Counted from the first letter of the stretch, positions 8,846 to 18,364 are shown. The stretch is DNA of 57,578 nt from Algoriphagus marinus (GCF_001936475.1 NZ_MSPQ01000019.1:1-57578); one strand, 5' to 3'. Notes: generated by a model from the sequence alone, not told the origin. Numbers and translations: made by a program.

Positions 8846-10015
8846 TTAGCTGTCAAAATATTGTTCAAGTGATACCCTAAGGTTGGAAGTTGAATATATT
8901 TGAATATCTTCAACTTTCTTTAAAAGATTACTATCTGGTAGTTCTAAGGCTTTTAAAATTCCATTTGAAAATTCATTAGCGTTTCTGTTTTCTAATACAA
9001 ATCCGTTTTTTCCTTGTTCAATTAATTCTTTTGCGCTGCTAAAATTTGTAGCTACTATTGGTTTTGCACAAGCAATAGCTTCCATTAACGAAGTAGCCCA
9101 TCCTTCAATAAAAGAACCCATAACAAAAACATCTGAAGCATTGAGATAAAGAGCAAGCATCCTGTGATCTAATCGTCCTGCCAAGAAAACATTGCCTTCC
9201 AAATCATTATTTTGGATGAACTCTTCAATTGTTTTTCTATCTTCACCATCTCCTAAAAACATAAAAAAAGCATTAGGGAAGTCTTTTCTCAAAACCATAA
9301 AGGATTCAAGCATCAATTCCCACCCCTTCAACTTACTCAGCCTCCCTGTGGTTGTTATAATTATTTTTTCTTCGGATAACTGAAGATGGTGACGGGCTAA
9401 TAATTTTGGTATTGGATGAAAAATTTTTGTATCCACTCTAGTAGGAAACTGAATTACTCTTCCTTCTAATCGACATTTCTTATCCCTATAAATAAAATTA
9501 TGTATTGCCTCTCTATTTGCAGAAGCAAAAATCAATTTTGATCTGTTTAATGATTTAAAGAACATTATATCAAATAAATACGAGAAATATTTTCCATACC
9601 AGTACCTGGAGATCATCATAGGGTTTTCAACCCCAGGAATCCTAGTAAATAACTCCGGAATTTTTTGTCTGTCCAAAGCAAATAAAACCTCAGGAGTCTG
9701 AACAAAAACTTTTGCAAAATCCTTTACAAAAATTTCTTTTTTATATTTCCTGACACTCCAATACGATTTTAATCTTCCTGGGATTAAAGTTCTCCTATTA
9801 GTTTTTACAACCTTTCTCACGGAGAAGAAATCGAAATTAATTCCATCTATTTCTTTTTTTGTCCACCGTCCAACAGGAGTGTTATCAGTAGATAATCCAA
9901 CTAATGCAAGATCATCTTTAAATGCAGTAACCATTTGTTTAGCAAATGCAAGATATCCACCTATTGGATAATCATCGTAGTTGCAAATCTCTATTAAAAG
10001 AATTTTTTGTTGCAT
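8846..10015 (-). CDS. GT4-family glycosyltransferase
   Basis: About 389 residues from ATG 10015 (MQQKILLIEICNYDDYPIGG). The frame is open to 10048, but the shorter start gives a normal GT-B N-terminus with the glycine loop PIGGYLA. The C-terminal half has the GT4 hallmarks TTTGRLSKLKGWELMLESF, FLGDGED and the EX7E-type region FIEGWATSLMEAIACAKPIV. It transfers a sugar from a nucleotide donor in the cytoplasm while the repeat unit is built on the lipid carrier. It overlaps the end of the polymerase gene by about 44 bases. Donor and acceptor cannot be read. Confidence 0.88.
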   Translation of the reverse strand: MQQKILLIEICNYDDYPIGGYLAFAKQMVTAFKDDLALVGLSTDNTPVGRWTKKEIDGINFDFFSVRKVVKTNRRTLIPGRLKSYWSVRKYKKEIFVKDFAKVFVQTPEVLFALDRQKIPELFTRIPGVENPMMISRYWYGKYFSYLFDIMFFKSLNRSKLIFASANREAIHNFIYRDKKCRLEGRVIQFPTRVDTKIFHPIPKLLARHHLQLSEEKIIITTTGRLSKLKGWELMLESFMVLRKDFPNAFFMFLGDGEDRKTIEEFIQNNDLEGNVFLAGRLDHRMLALYLNASDVFVMGSFIEGWATSLMEAIACAKPIVATNFSSAKELIEQGKNGFVLENRNANEFSNGILKALELPDSNLLKKVEDIQIYSTSNLRVSLEQYFDS

Positions 10016-11255
10016 GTTCAGAAATTTTCTTATTAGATAAGGCAGCAATAATATAACAACTATAAATTATCTCGCCCCAAAATGGAGTCCCATGAGAAGT
10101 TAAATAAAAGCCAATAAATAGAAAAAATAAAACCAATATATTTTTTTGAAATTTGTCATCCAAAAACTTCCAATATCTTTTAATCCTTATATAGATTAAA
10201 AAAATAAAAATCCAGAAAAGTAATAAACCTAATATACCAGAACTTTCCAAAATATTAAAGGTAGCATTGTGAGACACGATAGACATACCAGTTTTTTTCT
10301 CAAACAAATCTATTGAATGTTGAGTACCATATCCTAAAGACTGCCCGAGCAATCCTTCTTCTTTAAGATTATCTAGAGCAACTATAATAAATGGTAATCT
10401 GGCACTGGATAACTGTTCAACAGATAATTCAGTATCTTGTCGGTAAACAGAACCTCCAGTTAATCGAAAGTGAAACGCTTGATTATTATCGTACATCCAA
10501 AAAATAGAAATGAAAATAAAAAAACTTAAGATTACTGAAATTATTTTTTTCCTAGAGCTAGAATTATAAAAAAGGCTTACTAATATTACAATCAAAAAAA
10601 TAAACCACCCTGTTCGAGTCCAACTTGAAAAAACAAACCAAATGCCGAGTAAAATGGCAAAAATCCAAATAATTTTATTTTTGAAATTGTTTGAAAACCG
10701 ATCATATGAATTTATTAAAACAATGGTTGCTATACTGAAAATTTTTGAAGATACTGCAACATGATAAAACAAACCTTTCGTAGCAGTACCTTCTATACCA
10801 TATTTATCTAATTCAGTTACAGGATTAAGTGTTTCCAATCCAAACATAAATGGTACAGTTGAAAAAATCAAAAATAAAGAAAGGGAAATAGCAATATTGC
10901 TTAATCGTTCAAAAGAGTCAGAACGATTTTTATATTTTATATAGAAAAAACCAAGAAACAAAGGGAATATCATTGATTCTAAAGCATTTTGTATTGCTGT
11001 TAAAAAACCATAAGGCACCTTAATATAAATAAGATATTTGAAAGAAAATAAAAACCCAATCCATACATAAACAGGAAGGTGTTTTACAAACAAATACCCG
11101 AACATACCTACTACAACACCGGCTTTCCATATTTGTGAAATTTTTAATGATCCAATCTTAACTGGTTCGATATAAAGTAATAACCACAGGATAATAAAAA
11201 AAAATATCTCTTTCCAATTTGTTTTGAAATAGTAATTTATCTGTTGTTCTCGCAT
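9972..11255 (-). CDS. Wzy-like O-antigen/exopolysaccharide polymerase
   Basis: A 427-residue, strongly hydrophobic protein with about ten to eleven transmembrane helices and one larger periplasmic loop in the second half (about residues 260-320, with the SSARLPFI and GYGTQHSIDLF segments). This layout and the arginine-containing WTRTGW loop match the O-antigen ligase/polymerase superfamily. In a locus with a Wzx flippase it most likely polymerises lipid-linked repeats in the periplasm. ATG 11255 shares its A with the TGA of the preceding GT gene (TGATG). A TTG one codon earlier is the only alternative. A ligase role is possible but less likely in this context. Confidence 0.8.
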   Translation of the reverse strand: MREQQINYYFKTNWKEIFFFIILWLLLYIEPVKIGSLKISQIWKAGVVVGMFGYLFVKHLPVYVWIGFLFSFKYLIYIKVPYGFLTAIQNALESMIFPLFLGFFYIKYKNRSDSFERLSNIAISLSLFLIFSTVPFMFGLETLNPVTELDKYGIEGTATKGLFYHVAVSSKIFSIATIVLINSYDRFSNNFKNKIIWIFAILLGIWFVFSSWTRTGWFIFLIVILVSLFYNSSSRKKIISVILSFFIFISIFWMYDNNQAFHFRLTGGSVYRQDTELSVEQLSSARLPFIIVALDNLKEEGLLGQSLGYGTQHSIDLFEKKTGMSIVSHNATFNILESSGILGLLLFWIFIFLIYIRIKRYWKFLDDKFQKNILVLFFLFIGFYLTSHGTPFWGEIIYSCYIIAALSNKKISEHATKNSFNRDLQLR

Positions 11256-12424
11256 CAACGATAATAATTACGGATTAAAAAAAGAGTATGCAGTAAAAAA
11301 TCAGCACCTACTTTTGGTATTTTATTATTTCGAGTATTAGAATAAACTTTCTCATATTTAACTGCAATTTTATCTGTATTAAAATATTCATTAAAAATTC
11401 TACGTATAAAATTTATATTTCTAGTTTGTTCATCCTTATTTTGAATTATAGATTTAATCTTATTATAATTAAATGACTCATTATAATTTTCTATTTTTAT
11501 CCTTTCTGAAAAATTATAATAAAATGCTGTATCAAAATTTTTCTGTGTTATTATAATAGGAATGGAACTATTTTGAACTGGGCTTAATAAAATTTTATTT
11601 TTGGCAGCAGCTTCCATAAAACTTCTACCGGTACCTAAAACAGCGTCGGCAACACTTATAAGTTGTTTTGCATCTTTTGTAAATTCTGATTCAGTAAAAA
11701 AGAAACAATTATCTTTACCAAGTATTCTCAATTCCTGTAAACAATTTTTATCTTCCACAATACCAATAAAAATAACACAGCACTTAAAACCATCTAACGA
11801 AAGCTTATTTACAAGATTAATGAGTTGTGTAGAACTACTATGGTAATATTTACCAATTCTAGTTATCCTTAAAAATTTGAAAACTTCAGTTTTTTCCCCA
11901 AGATTATTTTTTATTTTTTCAATCCGAGTTTTGTCACTTTCAAAGTATTTTATTCGATTAGGTATTAGGTAAAGATTACTATCTTCGAATTTCCTTTTCG
12001 ATTTAAAAAAGTTTAAATTCTCTGTACTAAATAAAATTAAATTTTTAGCATACGGGAAATATACTGAATTTATCCCGCCACATTTTGTTACACAAAATGG
12101 AATTTGAAGTTTATGCCCTGCTAAACGAACCCAGTAATAAGCTAATGAATCAAATGCATGTAAAATATCAGGTTGTTCAGATTTTAATATTTTTTTTATA
12201 GAACTGTGAGTTCTAAAAATAGCAGGACCTTTGAAAATAACTGAGTGTAGTTTTATTTTTGTGTCTTCCAGCGCTTTAGCCGGGTTATTGCCAACATTAA
12301 TTATAAAAACTTCATGATGAGCAGCAATTTGTTGAGCTGTTTCCAGTAGACTATGGTAATGACCTCCCAGGCCGTTACTTTTTGAATTTATGCTTGCAAT
12401 TATAAATGCAATTTTCAATTTCAA
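11255..12424 (-). CDS. GT4-like glycosyltransferase
   Basis: A 389-residue GT-B protein. The N-terminal half has KIAFIIASINSKSNGLGGHY, the usual glycine-rich loop of GT4 enzymes, and DILHAFDSLAYYW. The C-terminal half is more divergent, with FLRITRIGKYYHSS in place of the standard GR-KG motif and VADAVLGTGRSFMEAAAKNK as the donor-site acidic region. Very high A+T content, more so than the flanking sugar genes, hints at a different origin or weak constraint. It overlaps murB-like at its start (4 bases) and the polymerase at its end. Substrates unknown. Confidence 0.75.
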   Translation of the reverse strand: MKLKIAFIIASINSKSNGLGGHYHSLLETAQQIAAHHEVFIINVGNNPAKALEDTKIKLHSVIFKGPAIFRTHSSIKKILKSEQPDILHAFDSLAYYWVRLAGHKLQIPFCVTKCGGINSVYFPYAKNLILFSTENLNFFKSKRKFEDSNLYLIPNRIKYFESDKTRIEKIKNNLGEKTEVFKFLRITRIGKYYHSSSTQLINLVNKLSLDGFKCCVIFIGIVEDKNCLQELRILGKDNCFFFTESEFTKDAKQLISVADAVLGTGRSFMEAAAKNKILLSPVQNSSIPIIITQKNFDTAFYYNFSERIKIENYNESFNYNKIKSIIQNKDEQTRNINFIRRIFNEYFNTDKIAVKYEKVYSNTRNNKIPKVGADFLLHTLFLIRNYYR

Positions 12425-13278
12425 ATAATTCTTTGTTCAACTTCCAAAATGATACCAAATTTATCCTTTACACGATTTTTAACTTCCGAAATTAGATCGA
12501 GAATATTTTGTCCTGTAGCACGATTAAAATTGATGATAAAACCGCTATGTTTTTCAGACACTTTGGCACCGCCCACACTAAATCCCTTAAGTCCTAACTC
12601 GTCCAACATAGGACCTACAAACTTCCCTGGAGGTCGCTTGAAGACACTTCCGCAATTAGGATAATCTCTAGGTTGTATAGACCATCTCCTATTCTTTGAA
12701 TCAATCATCAATTTTTCAATATGTTCATTATTCCCCTTTCGCAACTTAAACCAAGCTTTCAAGATAATACAACCTGTATTATTCTGAAAAAAACTGTTTC
12801 TATATGAGAGACCTATTTCTTCACTAAATCTTTCCTTAATAATTAAATCACTTAAATCCAAATATCGCACTTTATATAAAACATCCTTTGTTTCTCCCTC
12901 TTTTGTTCCAGCATTCATTATGACAGCTCCACCAACAGAACTTGGAATGTCGTACAAAAATTCGACCCCAGTAAGACTATGTTTTAATGCGACAGAACTT
13001 ATTTCAAGAGCAGTAGCTCCAGATTCTGCCTCTATAAGAGTTTTGTCAACATTAATTTCTTTGAAATTTTCGTTCAAAATAATGAATGGTCTTTCATATT
13101 CAGATTTACTGAGAATAATATTATTTCCGTTTCCAATTAAAACAAATTCCTTTAGATTATGCTGCTTAAAAATTTTTAAGAAATCATTTTCAGATTCAGG
13201 GAAATATGCTTTAGAGCAATAACTTTCAATTTTATATGAATTATAATTTGTAAGATTAAAATTTTCAAAAACCTTCAT
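12421..13278 (-). CDS. murB: MurB-like UDP-N-acetylenolpyruvoylglucosamine reductase
   Basis: A 285-residue FAD-dependent reductase of the MurB family, about 50 residues shorter than the E. coli-type enzyme and lacking its extra loop, so of the compact (type II) class. The FAD-binding regions are LIGNGNNII (47-55) and IPSSVGGAVIMNAG (111-124). Catalytic Ser211 lies in CGSVFKRP, with the YRNSFF segment at 159-164 and the C-terminal glutamate in LEVEQRII. MurB reduces the enolpyruvyl ether of UDP-GlcNAc to the lactyl ether, giving UDP-MurNAc. Here it sits between a GT4 and the Wzx gene, with MurA one gene further upstream, not in a cell-wall cluster. This suggests a muramic-type sugar for the polysaccharide. 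Whether it is the only murB in the genome cannot be seen here. Confidence 0.88.
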   Translation of the reverse strand: MKVFENFNLTNYNSYKIESYCSKAYFPESENDFLKIFKQHNLKEFVLIGNGNNIILSKSEYERPFIILNENFKEINVDKTLIEAESGATALEISSVALKHSLTGVEFLYDIPSSVGGAVIMNAGTKEGETKDVLYKVRYLDLSDLIIKERFSEEIGLSYRNSFFQNNTGCIILKAWFKLRKGNNEHIEKLMIDSKNRRWSIQPRDYPNCGSVFKRPPGKFVGPMLDELGLKGFSVGGAKVSEKHSGFIINFNRATGQNILDLISEVKNRVKDKFGIILEVEQRII

Positions 13279-13279
13279 C

Positions 13280-14572
13280 CTAGTTTTTTACTTTATTAAT
13301 AATGTTTAAAATTGGGTCAAAATCAGATTTTTTGTATGTCAATATTTGAGTTATTCGTATCCCAACCTCTAAACTATAAAAATGCAAGAAGAAAATCCCA
13401 GCTATTGCATAACTAATTGTGGAAGCTATAGCCGCACCATTAGCTCCATAACTAGGGATTAAAATAAAGTTAAAAAAAATATTTATCCCGAGTGCTGGAA
13501 GCATGGCCTTCATACTGATCCAAGGCTTGCCTTTTCCTGCCAAATCCATATTCATTACTTTATAGATTGTTAATATTAATACACCAGGAAGTAAATAATT
13601 TAAAACCTCTACACTCTCTTGATAAGGTTCCCCATACATACCAATAATTATCTGTTCAGAAAACAAATATAGAACAAGTGATCCAATCCCTATAGCAAGA
13701 AAGGAGAGTCTTAATAACTGAGCTACTTTGTGAGAAAATTGCACATCATTTTTACTTACAGCACTTCTCACAAATACAATTGTGCTGAAAATCATTGGAA
13801 TTTGCCATAAGTATTGAGTAATCGCAGATCCTTTAGAATAAATCCCCATTTCATATGGAATGCTAAGCTTATCTAGAATTATGATATCTACTTTATAATT
13901 CAAATTAATAACTAAAAGAGCAACAGCATATACTGAACCCAGACTAAGCATATCTTTTATAATTTTCCATTCATATTTAATACTAAAAAATTTAATAAAT
14001 TTATTCTTAAATAGTAATAGGATAGACATGAAAAGTGGAGCACTTATACTAGCAATCATTGCTCCTTGTACATCCATTTTTAATAGCAACACGAAAATAA
14101 TGGTTGATAATAAAGCGATTAAAGAAGGAATCCAATTTATTTTATTAAAAGTTTTAATATCATTTTTTCCCAAAAAAATACCAGAATTATAGGTGTTAAA
14201 CAAAGTAAATGGTATCGGTAATAAAGCTAAAATAACTAGATTTAAATTATCACCCGTTTTGCTAAAGTAGCGAATTAAAAAAAAACTAATAATTACAGAA
14301 AACAATGTTGATATCATCCATATTTGAGAGATCGCGACCTTTATTTGATCTTCCGAATATATACTTTTTCCCAAAAAATAAGTAGTTGACTGCCTTATTC
14401 CTAAAGAACCAAAACTCATAAACAATGATGGATACACTAAAAGACCTGCTATAATTCCATTTCCTTCAGGCCCTATAAATCTAGCTGTAACTATCGAGGT
14501 TCCTAAACCAAAAAATATAATAAAAATATTAGATAAGCCTACCCTTGAAACGTCCTTTAAAAAGGAACTCAT
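13280..14572 (-). CDS. Wzx-type polysaccharide flippase
   Basis: A 430-residue integral membrane protein with about twelve helices, of the MATE/MOP oligosaccharide flippase superfamily. The N-terminus (VSRVGLSNIFIIFFGLGTSI, then ARFIGPEGNGIIAG) is typical of Wzx/RfbX proteins. A PGVLILTIYKVMNMDLAGKGKPW segment lies in the second half. It moves lipid-linked repeat units to the periplasmic face for the Wzy polymerase. It is separated by one base from murB-like, so the two are co-transcribed. Confidence 0.9.
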   Translation of the reverse strand: MSSFLKDVSRVGLSNIFIIFFGLGTSIVTARFIGPEGNGIIAGLLVYPSLFMSFGSLGIRQSTTYFLGKSIYSEDQIKVAISQIWMISTLFSVIISFFLIRYFSKTGDNLNLVILALLPIPFTLFNTYNSGIFLGKNDIKTFNKINWIPSLIALLSTIIFVLLLKMDVQGAMIASISAPLFMSILLLFKNKFIKFFSIKYEWKIIKDMLSLGSVYAVALLVINLNYKVDIIILDKLSIPYEMGIYSKGSAITQYLWQIPMIFSTIVFVRSAVSKNDVQFSHKVAQLLRLSFLAIGIGSLVLYLFSEQIIIGMYGEPYQESVEVLNYLLPGVLILTIYKVMNMDLAGKGKPWISMKAMLPALGINIFFNFILIPSYGANGAAIASTISYAIAGIFFLHFYSLEVGIRITQILTYKKSDFDPILNIINKVKN

Positions 14573-14642
14573 AAATACATTCTTTGTTTTTTTCTTTGTC
14601 CCTTAATAATCATCGAAGCTCTAAATAAAAATATAGCGAATA

Positions 14643-15878
14643 TCAACCTAATAAGACTTTAAGTTTAGAGTCCAAATTCTCGTATCCTCTCTGAATTTGC
14701 CAAGCATTTTCAATAGTAGTTTCACCTTCAGCAGTTAAGCCAGCTAACATTAATGCTATTCCAGCCCTTAGATCTAATGCTTTAACAGTTGCACCATGTA
14801 AAGGGTTACCACCCTTAATAACTAACATTTCTCCTTGAATTTCGTATTCTACGCCCATTTTTGCCATTTCTTCAGCATATGCATATCGGCCGGGAAAACG
14901 CAAATCAATAATTTTTGAAGTCCCTTCAGACATTGCTCCATAAACTGCAAATAATGGTTGCATATCTGAATTAATACCAGGATAGGGTCCGGTACTTATT
15001 TCGATCGGATAATTATCTCCTCCTCTAACAATTAAGCTATCCTGACCTCTATAAAACTTCATTCCACTTTCTCTCAGATATATTAAGGGAACTTCAAGAT
15101 GTTCGAAAGGGAAATTCTGAATTTCTACATCACCTTTGGTAATTACAGATCCAATAGCCCACGTAAGCGCTTCCATATTATCAGGAACAACAGTATGCTT
15201 TACACCAGAAAGCTTTTGGACTCCTTCGATAACAATGCACTTCTGACCATATACCTTAATTTTTGAGCCCATTTTATTGAGCATTCCAATTAAATCAATA
15301 ATCTCCGGACGAATATGAGGGTTCCAAATTGTTGTAGTTCCTTTCGCTAGAGTAGCACAAAAAATTCCATTTTCTGTTGCCCCTGTAGATCTAATAGGTA
15401 AAAATATTTCGGTTCCTTTTAATTGACCCTCAACTTTTGTACACAAATAACCATCTTCCTCCCATACTTTAGCACCCATTTGCTCAAGGATCATAACATG
15501 TAAATCAAACTTACGATCTCCAAGTTTACATCCACCGGGGAGTGGAACTTTACCTTCACCAAAACGAGTAGTAAGAGCTCCCAATATTAAAAGAGAATTC
15601 CTTATAGATCTCTCATCCCAAAGTAATTCTGGGGATAATCTATTTTCAGAAATTCTTAAGTAATCTCCATTTTCAGTACAAGTTTTACCCATTTGATTTA
15701 ACATCTGAATATGAACCTGCATATCTAATAGTCCATTGGGAGAATTAAATAACTCAATAGTTTCATCAGTAAGTACAGAAGCAGTTAACAGCTTTAACCC
15801 ACCATTCTTTGCACCACTTACTTTAACTTCTCCCTGAAGTCTACCTTTCTTAATTTTCAAAATATTATTGTCTGTCAT
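14643..15878 (-). CDS. murA: MurA-like UDP-GlcNAc enolpyruvyl transferase
   Basis: 411 residues from ATG 15878 (MTDNNILKIK). The frame extends to a TTG at 15917 inside the upstream epimerase gene, but ATG 15878 leaves a normal 17-base gap. Active-site residues match E. coli MurA almost position for position: K24-N25 in SGAKNGG, R93 in SIRNSLLILG, C117 in PLPGGCKLGDRKFDLH, R122, the aspartate in INSDMQPLF and the arginine in DLRAGIALMLAGL. The family adds enolpyruvate from PEP to UDP-GlcNAc. With the MurB-like gene two places downstream it could make a lactyl amino sugar for export. As I recall, housekeeping MurA of Bacteroidota often has Asp where this protein has Cys117, which would make this a distinct paralogue; that needs checking. 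Confidence 0.9.
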   Translation of the reverse strand: MTDNNILKIKKGRLQGEVKVSGAKNGGLKLLTASVLTDETIELFNSPNGLLDMQVHIQMLNQMGKTCTENGDYLRISENRLSPELLWDERSIRNSLLILGALTTRFGEGKVPLPGGCKLGDRKFDLHVMILEQMGAKVWEEDGYLCTKVEGQLKGTEIFLPIRSTGATENGIFCATLAKGTTTIWNPHIRPEIIDLIGMLNKMGSKIKVYGQKCIVIEGVQKLSGVKHTVVPDNMEALTWAIGSVITKGDVEIQNFPFEHLEVPLIYLRESGMKFYRGQDSLIVRGGDNYPIEISTGPYPGINSDMQPLFAVYGAMSEGTSKIIDLRFPGRYAYAEEMAKMGVEYEIQGEMLVIKGGNPLHGATVKALDLRAGIALMLAGLTAEGETTIENAWQIQRGYENLDSKLKVLLG

Positions 15879-15895
15879 CTTCAAATTACTTTCTT

Positions 15896-16891
15896 CTATA
15901 AATTTTTGCAATACCAATCCACAGCCTCCTCAACCCCTTTATCAATTGAATGAGTAGCTTTATAGCCAAGCATTTTATTAGCTTTCTCAACTGAGGCCAA
16001 AGAATGTGGAATATCACCTTTTCGATTAGGACCATGAACAATTTCTATATCTGAGATAGATTGATCATAAACTGAAAGATGCTTTTTAATTAATTCACAC
16101 AATTGAACTAAGTTAGTTCGATCTCCCACTGCAGTATTATACACTTGATTCAAGGCTTCTTGATTATCTGTGGACAAACACAACAAATTCATCTGAATCA
16201 CATTGTCTATATAAGTAAAATCACGGGAGAATGTCCCATCTCCATTGATTACTGGACTCTCATGATTCATAAATTTCTTTACAAAAAGAGGAATCACGGC
16301 AGCATAAGCTCCATTTGGATCTTGTCTTTTACCAAATACATTGAAGTATCTTAATCCAATAGTGTTTAAACCGTAGGTCTTAAAGAAATTCTCTGCATAC
16401 AACTCGTTAACATATTTGGTAATTGCATAAGGAGAGAGTGGTTTACCTATTACCTCCTCAACCTTGGGCAAGGACTCAGAATCCCCATAGGTAGAACTAC
16501 TTGCAGCATAGATGAAGCGCTTCACTCCTGCATCTCTAGCGGCTACCAGCATATTCAAAAATCCACCTACATTGACATCATTGGTAGTGATGGGATCATT
16601 GATAGATCTTGGAACAGAACCTAAAGCTGCTTCATGAAGCACAAAGTCTTGGGACTTACTTACAGCATGACAAGTAGCTAAATCACGAATATCTCCTTCT
16701 ATCAAGGTGAAATTGGTATTCGAGAGAAAAGGCTCAATATTATGTTTATGCCCTGTAGCAAAATTATCCAAACAGGTGACTTTTACTCCAAGTTCTAATA
16801 AAGCTTCGCAAAGATTAGAGCCTATAAAACCAGCTCCTCCTGTTACCAATACTTTCTTCCCTTCTAATTGCTCCCTAAAATTCTCAAACAT
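15896..16891 (-). CDS. UDP-GlcNAc C4-epimerase (WbpP/TviC-like SDR)
   Basis: A 331-residue extended short-chain dehydrogenase. The NAD-binding GGAGFIGSN is at 18-26, and the catalytic region shows AASSSTYGD with SPYAITKYVNEL (YxxxK). The N-terminal extension and the GSVPRSINDPI and YFNVFGKRQDPNGAYAAVIP segments match WbpP-type epimerases rather than GalE. These interconvert UDP-GlcNAc/UDP-GalNAc or the corresponding uronic acids. The dehydrogenase gene nine bases upstream is the usual partner, together giving UDP-GalNAcA. Strict donor preference is inferred from the family. Confidence 0.88.
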   Translation of the reverse strand: MFENFREQLEGKKVLVTGGAGFIGSNLCEALLELGVKVTCLDNFATGHKHNIEPFLSNTNFTLIEGDIRDLATCHAVSKSQDFVLHEAALGSVPRSINDPITTNDVNVGGFLNMLVAARDAGVKRFIYAASSSTYGDSESLPKVEEVIGKPLSPYAITKYVNELYAENFFKTYGLNTIGLRYFNVFGKRQDPNGAYAAVIPLFVKKFMNHESPVINGDGTFSRDFTYIDNVIQMNLLCLSTDNQEALNQVYNTAVGDRTNLVQLCELIKKHLSVYDQSISDIEIVHGPNRKGDIPHSLASVEKANKMLGYKATHSIDKGVEEAVDWYCKNL

Positions 16892-16899
16892 AATAATAA

Positions 16900-18210
16900 T
16901 TAAAGCCTACTATCCACCAATTCCTTACTAAGCAATCCCTTTACATCAAACACTACCTGCTGATCTGATTTCTGAATATTCCAGCTTTTAAACTCCTTAT
17001 GCCCTACTGCAAGTATGATGGCAGAATAATCTTCCAATATAGGCTTTGCCCCTCCATTGATAATCTCAATTCCATATTCATGCATTACCTCTGCCACATC
17101 TGCCCATGGATCATAGACACAGACATCCATATCAAAGGATTGAAGTTCTCTGTAAATATCAATAACACGGGTATTCCGAACATCTGGGCAGTCTTCCTTA
17201 AAGGTAAAACCAAGGATTAACACTTTGGAATCTATCACTTTTAAGTCTTTACGCATCATATGTTTGATGGTCTCAGTAGCCACATGCTTACCCATGGAGT
17301 CATTCAGTCGGCGTCCAGCCAAAATAATCTCAGGATGATAACCCATTTCTTGGGCTTTCTGAGCCAAATAAAATGGATCTACAGAAATACAGTGGCCTCC
17401 AACTAAGCCCGGCTTAAATGGTAGGAAGTTCCACTTCGTTCCAGCAGCTTCCAGCACTTCCTGAGTATCAATATCCAGAAGGTTAAAGATCTTACTCAAT
17501 TCATTTACAAAGGCAATATTGATATCCCGCTGGGAATTTTCGATCACCTTAGCTGCTTCTGCCACTTTGATAGAAGATGCTTTATGAGTACCGGCAGTAA
17601 TCACTGATTTATACAATTGATCTACATATTCAGCTACCTCCGGAGTACTACCCGAGGTTACCTTTAGGATTTTGGTTACGGTATGCTCCTTATCCCCAGG
17701 ATTAATTCGCTCAGGTGAATAACCCGCAAAAAAGTCTTCATTGTATTTCAAACCAGAGATTTTCTCCAAAACAGGCACGCACTCTTCTTCCGTCACTCCA
17801 GGATATACCGTGGATTCATAAATCACCACATCTCCTTTTTTCAGCACCTTCCCTATTGCTTCTGATGCCTTTAGCATTGGAGTAAGCACTGGTCTATTAT
17901 GTTTATCTGTAGGAGTAGGAACCGTAACGATATAGATATTTGCCGAGGAAATTGGGCCTATTCCATCCGTGACTATAAGCCCTTTTCCTTTTTCATCTTG
18001 CTCTAAGGAGGTTTTTACCAATACACTTTGAAGTTCTGAGTCCTCTACTTCCAAAGTTCGATCATGCCCCTTCTGAAGCTCATCTACTCTGGCTGCATTG
18101 ATATCGTATCCTATAGTTTTGAATTTCTCTGAAAAAGCAACCGCTAATGGCAGACCTACGTAGCCCAAGCCGATGATAGCGATTTTACTTTCTGAAATTG
18201 GTATTAGCAT
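16900..18210 (-). CDS. UDP-N-acetylhexosamine 6-dehydrogenase (WbpA/TviB/WecC-like)
   Basis: A 436-residue UDP-sugar dehydrogenase with the three standard domains. The N-terminal Rossmann IIGLGYVGLPLA is at 12-23, a conserved VPTPTD follows near 116, and the FNLLDID stretch precedes the catalytic-cysteine loop PGLVGGHCISVDP near residues 268-280. A second Rossmann-like C-terminal domain (LILGFTFKEDCPDVRNTRV) follows. The enzyme oxidises C6 of UDP-GlcNAc or UDP-GalNAc to the uronic acid with 2 NAD+. The adjacent C4 epimerase suggests UDP-GalNAcA as product. A ManNAcA route (WecC) is the main alternative because a WecG/TagA transferase is also present, but no UDP-GlcNAc 2-epimerase was found in the window. 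Confidence 0.9.
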   Translation of the reverse strand: MLIPISESKIAIIGLGYVGLPLAVAFSEKFKTIGYDINAARVDELQKGHDRTLEVEDSELQSVLVKTSLEQDEKGKGLIVTDGIGPISSANIYIVTVPTPTDKHNRPVLTPMLKASEAIGKVLKKGDVVIYESTVYPGVTEEECVPVLEKISGLKYNEDFFAGYSPERINPGDKEHTVTKILKVTSGSTPEVAEYVDQLYKSVITAGTHKASSIKVAEAAKVIENSQRDINIAFVNELSKIFNLLDIDTQEVLEAAGTKWNFLPFKPGLVGGHCISVDPFYLAQKAQEMGYHPEIILAGRRLNDSMGKHVATETIKHMMRKDLKVIDSKVLILGFTFKEDCPDVRNTRVIDIYRELQSFDMDVCVYDPWADVAEVMHEYGIEIINGGAKPILEDYSAIILAVGHKEFKSWNIQKSDQQVVFDVKGLLSKELVDSRL

Positions 18211-18214
18211 TTGT

Positions 18215-18364
18215 AATTGTAAATATGGTTAAAGGTTAAAAGGGTTAAAGGTTAAGAGGGTTCAGTGTTAACTATTAACATTTAAGTTTTAACAGTTTGA
18301 GAGGTTAAGGGTTAATCTGTAAGTATGAATTAACTTTTTAACATTTAACTATTAACTAATTAAC
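18215..18364 (-). repeat. Gene-less palindromic TTAAC-type 7-8 bp repeat tract
   Basis: The gap between the dehydrogenase and gmd consists of degenerate GTTAAAG-type words in one orientation (about 18231-18262 and 18300-18316), with the complementary TTAAC words between and after them (about 18268-18295 and 18328-18364). The period is 7-8 bp. The two orientations would let the RNA fold into a long stem. The same words flank the four-helix-bundle gene at 20853 and occur inside gmd. Confidence 0.8.

Noticed and set aside
12421..15878. Part of a normal peptidoglycan (dcw) cluster
   Set aside because: No other mur, fts or mra-type cell-wall gene is adjacent. The neighbours are a GT4, a Wzx flippase and nucleotide-sugar enzymes.
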